Of a stretch of 64,000 nt of DNA, positions 44,450 to 52,859 are shown in pieces; within the stretch, counting starts at the first letter, position 1; every line of letters begins with the position of its first letter. The stretch is from assembly GCF_000144405.1 (NCBI RefSeq), contig NC_014371.1, positions 682,001 to 746,000 of the forward strand. Reading direction: 5' to 3'. This DNA is from Prevotella melaninogenica ATCC 25845. GTDB taxonomy: Bacteria > Bacteroidota > Bacteroidia > Bacteroidales > Bacteroidaceae. The notes beneath the pieces were generated by a model. It did no database searches. It saw only the letters and a program-made list of their open reading frames with translations, and was not told where the DNA came from. The translations under genes were made by a program, and so were the position numbers.

Positions 44450-46333
44450 ATGAACGAACAAATTTCACAATACCTAAATAATTACATGACTAATCCTGAC
44501 CCACAGTACGCAGTAATGCTTAAAGGTAAATGGGGATGTGGAAAAACATTTTTCATTTCTAACTGGATAAAAGAATATAAGAAAGATTTCCAAGAAGGTG
44601 AAAATACACTTGACCCAATATATGTATCTCTATATGGCTTAAACAAGACATCACAAATTACAAAAGCCATAGATAGTGCTTTACATCCCTATTTATATTC
44701 AAAAGGTGCAGAGTTTACAAAGAAACTTTTCAAAGTAGCTGGAAAACTTGCATTCAAAACATCGCTTGACTGGAATAATGATGGTAAAGACGACATTTCT
44801 TTAGATGCGACTTTGGACTCTTTTTCACTTTTAACATCAGACCTTAAGCAAACCATTGAAACAAAGTTAATAGTATTTGATGATTTAGAACGATGTCTAA
44901 TAGATATGAAACTTCTATTAGGATATATCAACAATTTTGTAGAACATGGCTCTTGTCATGTAATACTTGTAGGCGATGAAACACACGCGTGTGATAAAAC
45001 AAAACAGATATTAGTAGAATTCAAAGAAAAAACTGTAGGTCGTGAATTTGAACTTGAACCTGATATTGACACTGCTATTACCCATTTCCTTACTAACGAC
45101 ATCCCTCTATCAAAATGGTTACAAAATCAAAAAGAGCTAATTACAGACATCTTTAACGCTACAAACTGTAACAACCTTCGCATTTTAAGGCAGTGTTTAT
45201 ATGATTTTGACACCTTATTTTTAGAAGTTGGAAAAGAATTAACTGAAATGAATGTCCAATTGATGCAATCAATTTTAGCAACATATATTGCGACTTACTG
45301 TGAATATCGTGGTGAGTATCATGACTTATTTACAGAATGGCATTGGAATTATACAACAGCAGTAGCAGGGGATAAAGAAACGCAGGATAGGCTAAGTAAT
45401 TTACAAAACAAATATAGAGAGGTAGTAGAAAAATATAATTTTGAAATTCTCAATCACAACCATATTAATAACATTGTATATGAAATAGAAACTGGCAATA
45501 GTCTTCAAACATACGTTAAGAATTTACTTGAGCAAATACAACATGTAACTACACCACAAAACAAACTATCTGACTTTATTAACATGTCATCTGAAACTTT
45601 TGAAACAGAGTGCTCTGCATTAATTGATGATATAGAAAATAATAAAATTCCAAATATGTATATGTGGGGACAATCAGTTTCTCTCCTATCATTCTTTGAC
45701 GAAGAAGGGCTCTACTGTTTTAAGTCAGAAACTATATCATTAGCTAAAATCTATATTAAAGAAATCTATTCCAATCAGACAAACAAAGAAGAACTTTACG
45801 AATTAAGAAATTCATTTTACCAAGGAATACATTATATCAACAACTTAAAAAGATCCAAAATCGAAAATGACTTCTTAGATTTTACAAAAGAAATATTTGA
45901 AACATACGAAAAAAATATAAAGGACAAGTTTGAAAATGCACTATTAAATCTCACTGACGAAAATATCGAATCATTAGTAGGATTAAGCCAAGAAGCCACA
46001 TCCGACCATCAATGTTCTTATGATATGATTTCCGCGTTTAAAAATATTAATGTAGATTGTTTATACAATAATGTTCGCCAATTGAGTAATAAAAGTCTTG
46101 CAATATTAGGACGTTTTTTTAGTAAGCATTATATCTTTTATGCTCAATTAGGACAAGGATGCAACAACTATTCAGACGACTTACCTGTTCTTTCTGAACT
46201 GAAAAGAAAATTAGAAAAAGAAAGCCAAAGAAGAAAGCCGCTTGATAAATATTGCCTCTGTAGGCTTATGAAATACCTTGATGGCGCGATAAGAAGAGCA
46301 AAAGGGGATAATGGAGTAATAGAGATCTCTTAG
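44450..46333 (+). CDS. KAP-type P-loop NTPase
   Basis: The 627-aa protein has Walker A KGKWGCGKTFF (residues about 24-34), Walker B LIVFDDLERC near 140 and HVILVGDETH, the arrangement of KAP/STAND-like P-loop NTPases. The remaining 400 residues are helical with no recognised domain. The KAP-typical membrane helices between Walker A and B were not evident. Codon use is distinctly A+T-richer than its neighbours, and it has a GGAGG ribosome-binding site. Relatives occur in phage-defence and mobile settings, so a defence role is possible but unproven. It is a single gene, followed by hairpins and a transposon-like remnant. Confidence 0.7.
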   Translation: MNEQISQYLNNYMTNPDPQYAVMLKGKWGCGKTFFISNWIKEYKKDFQEGENTLDPIYVSLYGLNKTSQITKAIDSALHPYLYSKGAEFTKKLFKVAGKLAFKTSLDWNNDGKDDISLDATLDSFSLLTSDLKQTIETKLIVFDDLERCLIDMKLLLGYINNFVEHGSCHVILVGDETHACDKTKQILVEFKEKTVGREFELEPDIDTAITHFLTNDIPLSKWLQNQKELITDIFNATNCNNLRILRQCLYDFDTLFLEVGKELTEMNVQLMQSILATYIATYCEYRGEYHDLFTEWHWNYTTAVAGDKETQDRLSNLQNKYREVVEKYNFEILNHNHINNIVYEIETGNSLQTYVKNLLEQIQHVTTPQNKLSDFINMSSETFETECSALIDDIENNKIPNMYMWGQSVSLLSFFDEEGLYCFKSETISLAKIYIKEIYSNQTNKEELYELRNSFYQGIHYINNLKRSKIENDFLDFTKEIFETYEKNIKDKFENALLNLTDENIESLVGLSQEATSDHQCSYDMISAFKNINVDCLYNNVRQLSNKSLAILGRFFSKHYIFYAQLGQGCNNYSDDLPVLSELKRKLEKESQRRKPLDKYCLCRLMKYLDGAIRRAKGDNGVIEIS

Positions 46334-46395
46334 GCAAGGCTGCACTGTGTTTAAACATAAAAACAACTATTTAAGACTGAAATTTTGCACTATAT

Positions 46396-46455
46396 TAAAG
46401 TAATCTACTTTATTCAATGCATTTATTACATAAAAGTAAGAGGGTATCTTACTTT
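46396..46455. terminator. Tandem hairpins after the KAP NTPase gene
   Basis: TAAAGTA/TACTTTA (46396-46412, 3-nt loop) is followed by AAAGTAAGA/TCTTACTTT (46433-46455, 5-nt loop), two perfect stems sharing the word AAAGTA. No U-tract follows. Confidence 0.45.
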
Positions 46456-46585
46456 CACAAAAAAATAACTTTCATTATTCTATCAATGCATTGTTACCAA
46501 AGACTTGTAATAAAGCTCTCCATTCCAAAATCCTATCCACTATTTATCAAACAAATACAAAACTTAGAATAAAATAAAATATTGC

Positions 46586-46807
46586 TGTCCGGTAAAAATA
46601 AACTGAAAGCTATGTATCTCTTTACCCATCGGTGTTGCAGCCGTTTTACTTATCCAGGAGCTTGGTTTTCACTTTCAAACTGTAAGCATTATAAAATATG
46701 CTTATATTGACAAGGAAAGCCCTATAATAACCAGATAAATTAATGAAATCATAAGTTTAAGTTTATTTTAACTAACACAGATAACTCCAAAAAAGTTTTA
46801 TCGGACA
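46586..46807. mobile_element. 222-bp transposon-like remnant (MITE or IS scar)
   Basis: TGTCCGGTAAAA (46586-46597) and the inverted TTTTATCGGACA (46796-46807) match at 11 of 12 positions, and no coding frame lies between. A second partial inverted end (AAGTTTATTTTAAC near 46758) mirrors the left inner sequence. No target duplication was recognised. The ends resemble those of Bacteroidetes insertion sequences, but the family is not assigned. The remainder of this gap (46456-46585) shows nothing else. Confidence 0.5.
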
Positions 46808-46817
46808 CAAAAAAAAT

Positions 46818-46850
46818 AAAAAAGGACACACAACCTGTGCGTCCTTTTTT
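46818..46850. terminator. Bidirectional terminator downstream of the fucosidase gene
   Basis: Arms at 46818-46832 (AAAAAAGGACACACA) and 46836-46850 pair over 15 bp with one G-U or A-C position and a 3-nt loop. Each strand ends the stem in T residues. The fucosidase stop is 36 nt away. Confidence 0.8.
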
Positions 46851-46885
46851 ATATAACTTATTGCAATAAGCCTAAGAATAATAGC

Positions 46886-48430
46886 CTACTCTCTTAATCG
46901 GTACAAACCAATCTCAGAGATAGCAGGTACGGCACGCACCTCACTGATGATAAGGCGTACCTCCTTAGCAGTCTCAACAGGGAACTTAAGCAAACGCTTA
47001 TGACCAACGGTCGTACCCTCTGTTACTTTCTTCCAGTTGCCCTTAGCATCTTTTACTTCGAGTGAGAACTTCTCCACACGCTGTCCCTTACGGATATCCT
47101 CTTGCACAGAAAGGACATTGAAAGTAGCAGGTTTATTCAGTTTGAATGAGAAGACAGCCTTACCATCCTTCATCTTTGGACGCACAGATGTGTCATAATT
47201 ATCGTCAACAACATTGCGACCCTTACCCTCTGAAAGCGCACAAGTAACCTTTGCCTTTGCCAAGAGATTATCAGTGAAGGTGTTTGCATACAACTGGCGG
47301 AAACCACGAAGACTTCTTATATCAGCCTCAGAGAGTTTACCTTCCTTGTTAGGAGGAAGATTCAAGAGGAGTACACCATTCATTCCAACAGATGTGAAAT
47401 AGATATCCATCAGTTCCTTAGGCGACTTCACCTTGCTATCCTGATCCTCATGATAGAACCATCCTGGACGGATAGATACGTCAATCTCAGCAGGATACCA
47501 AATAAGTGACTTTGCCTTTTCAATCTTCTTACGACTACCAAGGTCTTGCCCCATCATATCACCAGCAGGTGCAGTCAGTACTTCCTTCTGTGAGTTCTTT
47601 GCAATAGCATCCTGATCAAGATTGTCCTTTGGCACAACACTCCATTCCATCTCACGACCACGACCAGTCTCTGTACCAACCCAACGAACATCAGGTCCCA
47701 TAACAGCTATCACTGCCTCTGGCTGCAACTTACGAATAAGCTCATACCAACGTACGAAGTCATACACCTGCTTCTTACCATTTGGTCCTTCACCACAAGC
47801 ACCATCAAACCACACTTCACTTACCTTACCATATTGTGTAAGCAATTCAGTCAACTGTTTAACAAAGAATTCGTTATAAGCTTCTGTTCCATAAAGGTCT
47901 GAATTACGATCCCAAGGAGAGAGATAGACACCAAAATCCATACCATACTTCTTGCAGGCATCGCTCACCTCACGTACAACATCACCTTTACCCTTCTTCC
48001 ATGGAGAGTTCTTAACACTATGTTCTGTATAAGCCGATGGCCACAAACAGAAACCATCATGGTGCTTACAAGTAAGGATAACACACTTAAAGCCTGCTGC
48101 CTTCAACTCACGTATCCACTGATCAGCATCAAGGTCAGTAGGATTGAAGATAGCTGGTGACTCCTTACCATCGCCCCACTCTCTACCAGTATAGGTGTTT
48201 ATACCATAATGCAAGAAAGCAGTAAGTTCCTGACGCTGCCAATTAAACTGACGAGCAGAAGGAACGACATTTGCTGCCTTACGAACAATTTCCGCAGGAG
48301 AATCTGTCGGATTGATTATTACAACGTTCTGCTCCTGAGCATGAAGCGATGGAAGAACTACCGGCGAGAATAATAAGCTTGCACAAGCTATCGTTGCCTT
48401 AAAAAAATGGGAATAAGAATTCAGCCACAT
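46886..48430 (-). CDS. Alpha-L-fucosidase (GH29)
   Basis: The 514-aa secreted enzyme would release alpha-linked L-fucose from host glycans (mucin, milk or blood-group structures). A signal peptide (about 1-31, ending LHAQ) precedes the GH29 barrel: FNWQRQELTAFLHYGINTY, LTCKHHDGFCLWPS, and EVWFDGACGEGP, whose Asp near residue 209 is the expected nucleophile. The acid/base is less conserved in GH29 and not assigned. After about residue 370 comes a beta-sandwich (VDDNYDTSVRPKMKDG) like a discoidin/carbohydrate-binding module. It has its own consensus promoter, divergent from the amino-sugar operon it probably serves. Confidence 0.9.
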   Translation of the reverse strand: MWLNSYSHFFKATIACASLLFSPVVLPSLHAQEQNVVIINPTDSPAEIVRKAANVVPSARQFNWQRQELTAFLHYGINTYTGREWGDGKESPAIFNPTDLDADQWIRELKAAGFKCVILTCKHHDGFCLWPSAYTEHSVKNSPWKKGKGDVVREVSDACKKYGMDFGVYLSPWDRNSDLYGTEAYNEFFVKQLTELLTQYGKVSEVWFDGACGEGPNGKKQVYDFVRWYELIRKLQPEAVIAVMGPDVRWVGTETGRGREMEWSVVPKDNLDQDAIAKNSQKEVLTAPAGDMMGQDLGSRKKIEKAKSLIWYPAEIDVSIRPGWFYHEDQDSKVKSPKELMDIYFTSVGMNGVLLLNLPPNKEGKLSEADIRSLRGFRQLYANTFTDNLLAKAKVTCALSEGKGRNVVDDNYDTSVRPKMKDGKAVFSFKLNKPATFNVLSVQEDIRKGQRVEKFSLEVKDAKGNWKKVTEGTTVGHKRLLKFPVETAKEVRLIISEVRAVPAISEIGLYRLRE

Positions 48431-48476
48431 AATTATATAGGTAATGATTTATAAATGTAATTTTAATATTCTACGG

Positions 48477-48508
48477 CAAATTTAAATATTTTCGTCGAGA
48501 AAACCAAA
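48477..48508 (-). promoter_or_regulatory. Promoter of the alpha-L-fucosidase gene
   Basis: On the minus strand TTTG (48508-48505) is followed after 20 nt by TAAATTTG (48484-48477), a full consensus match about 47 nt upstream of the start. Confidence 0.75.
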
Positions 48509-48687
48509 TACGTTCACAATAAAACACATTTATAAGCGTTATATATACAATAGTAAGAATTCAAAGAAGTGCGGTTTTCAAAGTTAGAGATTCACTGCAT
48601 TGGTAAATTAAAGTTAAATAAAACTTTTTTGATAAGTAAAAACCTCTCTTTAACTGTTACTTTCTTTAGAAATCCTATATAAAGAAA

Positions 48688-50004
48688 ATGAGTCTAAACC
48701 CTAAGAACCTAAAAGAGGAAAACAAGATGCTGCATAGTCCAGCAACATGGGTTCCTACGCTTTATTTTGCCATGGGTATGCCCTTCGTCGTACTCAATAT
48801 GGTTTGTACATTAATGTATAAAGGAATGGGAGTATCTGATGGACAGATAGCCTTTTGGACCTCTCTCATCATGCTTCCTTGGACCCTAAAACCATTATGG
48901 AGCCCGTTCTTAGAAATTTATAAGACAAAGAAGTTCTTTGTTGTATTGACACAGCTGCTTACAGGTGTGCTTTTTGCCTTAGTAGCCTTTGCCCTTCATC
49001 TTCCTTTCTTCTTCCCCGTCACAATAGCGATACTTGCTGTTATCGCGATGAGTGGTGCTACGCATGATATTGCAGCAGACGGAACCTATATGTCTGTGCT
49101 CTCAAACGAAGAGCAAGCACGATGGATTGGTTGGCAAGGAGCATTCTATAACATTGCAAAGATTGCTGCGACTGGAGGATTAGTCTACCTTGCAGGTACG
49201 TTTATTGAACATTTCGGAGTAACAAAGGCATGGATGTTTATCATGTTTATTATCGCTACAATCATGTTACTGATAGGCTGTTACCACATCATTATACTCC
49301 CAAATCCAAAGAAGACTACAACTGATTCTCCTAAAACATTAAAAGAATCGTTAGGTGAACTTGTTGAGGTATTTATCGACTTTTTCAAGAAGAAACACAT
49401 AGTATATTATATCTTCTTCATCATCCTCTATCGCTTTGCTGAAGGATTTGTAATGAAGATTGTTCCTCTCTTCCTCAAGGCATCACGTGCCGACCAAGGT
49501 TTAGGATTGAGTGAACAAGAGATTGGACTTTGCTATGGTACCTTTGGTGCTGCAGCCTTTGTCATCGGTTCAATTCTTGCAGGCTATTATATTGCATGGA
49601 GAGGACTGCAAAAGAGTCTCTTCTCACTTGCATTGGTATTCAATATCCCATTCATAGCTTATACATTCTTAGCTATCTATCAGCCAGAGAGCCTTTGGTT
49701 GATTGGTGGTGCTATCGTAATGGAATACTTCGGCTATGGCTTCGGCTTTGTTGGACTCTCCCTCTTTATGATGCAACAGATTGCACCTGGCAAACACCAG
49801 ATGGCACACTACGCTTTCGCAAGTGGTATCATGAACTTGGGCGTAATGTTACCCGGTATGTTGAGTGGTGTTTTCAGCGATTTCTTGGGTTATCGCCAGT
49901 TTTTTATCTTCGTATTGGTATGTACTATTCCAGCACTGTTGGTTACATGGTTTGTCCCATTCACCTATACAGATGATACGAAGACAGAAAAACTTGAAGC
50001 ATAA
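48688..50004 (+). CDS. MFS sugar transporter (AmpG-like)
   Basis: The 438-aa protein has about twelve membrane helices and resembles AmpG-type members of the major facilitator superfamily. Visible signatures are YKGMGVSDGQIAFWTSLIMLPW near residue 45, a loop with SGATHDIAADGTYMSVL near 115-130, and SRADQGLGLSEQEIGL in the second half. As first gene of the cluster with nagB, a deacetylase fusion and sialidase, the likely substrate is sialic acid, GlcNAc or a small mucin fragment, imported over the inner membrane; this is inferred from context. No clear promoter was found in the 257-nt gap upstream. Confidence 0.8.
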   Translation: MSLNPKNLKEENKMLHSPATWVPTLYFAMGMPFVVLNMVCTLMYKGMGVSDGQIAFWTSLIMLPWTLKPLWSPFLEIYKTKKFFVVLTQLLTGVLFALVAFALHLPFFFPVTIAILAVIAMSGATHDIAADGTYMSVLSNEEQARWIGWQGAFYNIAKIAATGGLVYLAGTFIEHFGVTKAWMFIMFIIATIMLLIGCYHIIILPNPKKTTTDSPKTLKESLGELVEVFIDFFKKKHIVYYIFFIILYRFAEGFVMKIVPLFLKASRADQGLGLSEQEIGLCYGTFGAAAFVIGSILAGYYIAWRGLQKSLFSLALVFNIPFIAYTFLAIYQPESLWLIGGAIVMEYFGYGFGFVGLSLFMMQQIAPGKHQMAHYAFASGIMNLGVMLPGMLSGVFSDFLGYRQFFIFVLVCTIPALLVTWFVPFTYTDDTKTEKLEA

Positions 50005-50058
50005 GAAAAGAATTTTATAACATAATAAACCAAAACATAATAATTAAAAACAAAGATT

Positions 50059-50847
50059 ATGAGATTAATCATAGAACCTAACTACGAAAAGTTATCTAAA
50101 TGGGCAGCAAACTACGTTATTGAGCGTATTAATGCTGCTAAGAATCAAGACAAGCCTTTTGTACTCGGTTTGCCAACTGGTTCTTCACCAGAGGGCATGT
50201 ATGCTGAGTTGGTAAAGGCTTATAAAGAAGGTAAGGTAAGCTTTAAGAATGTTGTTACATTCAACATGGATGAGTATGTTGGTTTACCAGAGAGTCACCC
50301 ACAGAGCTATCACACCTTCATGGCTGAGAACCTCTTTAACCACATCGACTGTCCAAAGGAGAACATTCATATCTTGAATGGTAATGCAGAGAACCTCGAG
50401 GCAGAGTGTCAGCATTATGAGGAGATGATTCGTGAGGCAGGTGGTATCGACCTCTTCTTGGGTGGTATCGGTCCTGATGGACACATCGCATTCAACGAAC
50501 CGGGTTCATCTCTCCGTTCACGTACTCGTATCAAGACATTGACATCAGATACACGTATTGCAAACTCACGTTTCTTTGACAATGATCCTAACAAGGTTCC
50601 AGTACATGCACTGACTGTAGGTGTTGGTACAGTAATGGATGCAAAGGAAGTGTTGATTCTTGTAAATGGTCACAACAAGGCAGAAGCTTTGCGTGCAGCT
50701 GTAGAAGGCCCACTCACACAGAAGTGGACTATCAGTGCTTTACAGATGCACGAGCATGGTATCATTGTTTGTGATGAAAGCGCAACAGACAAGTTAACTG
50801 TAGAAACATACAAATACTTTAAAGACATAGAAAAGGAGAACTTGTAA
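50059..50847 (+). CDS. nagB: Glucosamine-6-phosphate deaminase
   Basis: NagB converts glucosamine-6-phosphate to fructose-6-phosphate and ammonia, feeding amino sugars into glycolysis. The 262-aa protein shows [13 protein letters not shown] (phosphate loop), FNMDEYVGL with the catalytic Asp at 71, and [13 protein letters not shown] with Asp140, His142 and Glu147, matching the E. coli catalytic set. It follows the transporter gene by 54 nt. Its stop overlaps the next start in TAATG, coupling it to the PIG-L fusion. No nagA is present in the window. Confidence 0.95.
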   Translation: MRLIIEPNYEKLSKWAANYVIERINAAKNQDKPFVLGLPTGSSPEGMYAELVKAYKEGKVSFKNVVTFNMDEYVGLPESHPQSYHTFMAENLFNHIDCPKENIHILNGNAENLEAECQHYEEMIREAGGIDLFLGGIGPDGHIAFNEPGSSLRSRTRIKTLTSDTRIANSRFFDNDPNKVPVHALTVGVGTVMDAKEVLILVNGHNKAEALRAAVEGPLTQKWTISALQMHEHGIIVCDESATDKLTVETYKYFKDIEKENL

Positions 50848-52835
50848 TGAAACTGAATTTAAGTTCACAGATTGTACTCAATCAAATACCTGAGGAGTTT
50901 TATCGTCCAGCAACAGCTATTGAACGCTCGGAGATAACACGTTTTGAGAAGGTTCCTACTGATATCTTCCCAACGATTGAAGAAGGAGCTATCGACATTG
51001 CTAACCACCTTGAGGCAGACATCAAGAAGAGAGAGCAGGAAGGAAGAAAGTATGTTATGGGCGTAGGCTCTGGTTCTTCCCTCACTCCTATCTTCCACGA
51101 ACTTATCAAGCGTCATCAAGCTGGCAAGTTGAGTTTCAAGAATGTTGTTGTATTCAATGCATACGAGTACTTCCCACTGAGCGAAGAAAACGTAAATCGT
51201 GGTATCAATCAGCTCAAAGAGCGTTTCTTGAATCATATTGATATTGATGTAGAGAACATCTTTACACCAGATGGTACTATTGCTCAGAATGATGTACAGG
51301 AGCATTGCCGTCAGTACGAGCAGCATATTAAGGAATTAGGTGGTCTTGATGTTATCCTTTTGGGTATTGGCCGTATGGGTAATATCGCTACCAACGAGCC
51401 AGGTTCAAGCATTACATCTGCTTCTCGCCTTATCTTGATTGATGAGACATCACGTGAGGAGATGAAGATGAGCTTCGGTTCTCAGGAGTCAGTTCCTCCA
51501 TGTTCTATCACTATGGGTGTTAGCACTATCCTCTCTGCACGTAAGATCTTCCTTACAGCATGGGGCGAAGAGAAAGCTGAAATTATCAAGAAGACTGTTG
51601 AGGGTAAAGTAAGTGATGCTATTCCAGCATCTTTCTTGCAGACACATAACGACGCACATGTTGTTATTGACCTCTCTGCAGCCGCTAAGTTGACACGTAT
51701 TCAGCATCCTTGGCTTGTTGCTTCATGCAAATGGACAGATAAGTTAGTACGCTCTGCACTTGTTTGGCTTTGCCAGATTACAGGTAAGCCACTTCTCAAG
51801 TTGACCAACAAGGACTATAATGAGAATGGCCTTAGCGAACTCCTTGCGCTCTATGGTTCTGCATACAATGCAAATATCAAAATCTTCAATGATCTCCAGC
51901 ATACAATTACAGGTTGGCCAGGTGGTAAACCAGATGCTGACGACACCTATCGCCCAGAACGTGCTAAACCATTCCCTAAGAGAGTGATTGTATTCTCTCC
52001 ACACCCTGACGATGATGTTATCTCAATGGGTGGTACCCTCCGTCGTTTGGTACAGCAGGGACATGACGTTCACGTAGCTTACGAGACATCTGGTAACATC
52101 GCTGTAGGTGATGAGGAAGTTGTACGTTTCATGCACTTCATCAATGGCTTCAATCAACTCTTTGCTAATGAGCAAGATGAGGTTATTAAGTCTAAGTACA
52201 AAGAGATTAAGGAATTCTTGAAGAATAAGAAAGAAGGTGACATCGATTCACAGGATATCCGTACCATTAAGGGACTTATCCGTCGTGGCGAGGCACGTAC
52301 TGCTTCAACCTTCAATCAGATTCCTCTCGACCATGTTCACTTCCTCGACCTTCCTTTCTATGAGTCTGGTAAGATTGAGAAACTTCCAATGGGCGAAGCT
52401 GATGTGAACATTGTAAGAGAACTCATCACTAAGGTAAAACCTCATCAGATTTATGTAGCTGGCGACTTGGCTGACCCACATGGTACTCACCGTAAGTGTA
52501 CAGATGCTGTTCTTGCTGCTGTTGACCTTGAGAAGGAAGCTAAGGCGGAGTGGTTGAAGGATTGTCGTGTGTGGATGTATCGTGGTGCATGGGCAGAATG
52601 GGAAATTGAGAACATCGAAATGTGTGTTCCTATCAGTCCTGAAGAGCTACGTGCAAAGCGTAACTCTATCCTCAAACACCAGAGTCAGATGGAAAGTGCT
52701 CCATTCCTTGGTAATGACGAGCGTCTCTTCTGGCAGCGTTCAGAAGACCGCAATCGTGGTACAGCTAAACTCTATGATGACTTAGGCTTAGCTTGCTATG
52801 AGGCTATGGAAGCATTTGTTGAATACAAGTTTTAG
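50847..52835 (+). CDS. Degenerate NagB-like domain fused to PIG-L (LmbE) deacetylase
   Basis: The 662-aa protein has a NagB-like half (1 to about 290) and a PIG-L zinc deacetylase half (about 380-620). In the first half the NagB catalytic residues are replaced: Tyr106 for Asp71, Met177 for Asp140, Asn179 for His142; only Glu184 remains. Deaminase activity is therefore unlikely, although the sugar-phosphate fold is kept. The second half has SPHPDDDVISMGG near residue 388 and ADPHGTH near 545, the two metal-site motifs of PIG-L enzymes. With no nagA nearby, de-N-acetylation of an amino-sugar phosphate is a plausible role, guided by the inactive domain. Database names calling it a second deaminase may mislead. 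Confidence 0.85.
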   Translation: MKLNLSSQIVLNQIPEEFYRPATAIERSEITRFEKVPTDIFPTIEEGAIDIANHLEADIKKREQEGRKYVMGVGSGSSLTPIFHELIKRHQAGKLSFKNVVVFNAYEYFPLSEENVNRGINQLKERFLNHIDIDVENIFTPDGTIAQNDVQEHCRQYEQHIKELGGLDVILLGIGRMGNIATNEPGSSITSASRLILIDETSREEMKMSFGSQESVPPCSITMGVSTILSARKIFLTAWGEEKAEIIKKTVEGKVSDAIPASFLQTHNDAHVVIDLSAAAKLTRIQHPWLVASCKWTDKLVRSALVWLCQITGKPLLKLTNKDYNENGLSELLALYGSAYNANIKIFNDLQHTITGWPGGKPDADDTYRPERAKPFPKRVIVFSPHPDDDVISMGGTLRRLVQQGHDVHVAYETSGNIAVGDEEVVRFMHFINGFNQLFANEQDEVIKSKYKEIKEFLKNKKEGDIDSQDIRTIKGLIRRGEARTASTFNQIPLDHVHFLDLPFYESGKIEKLPMGEADVNIVRELITKVKPHQIYVAGDLADPHGTHRKCTDAVLAAVDLEKEAKAEWLKDCRVWMYRGAWAEWEIENIEMCVPISPEELRAKRNSILKHQSQMESAPFLGNDERLFWQRSEDRNRGTAKLYDDLGLACYEAMEAFVEYKF

Positions 52836-52859
52836 TACTTATAAGACAAACAAGAATTA

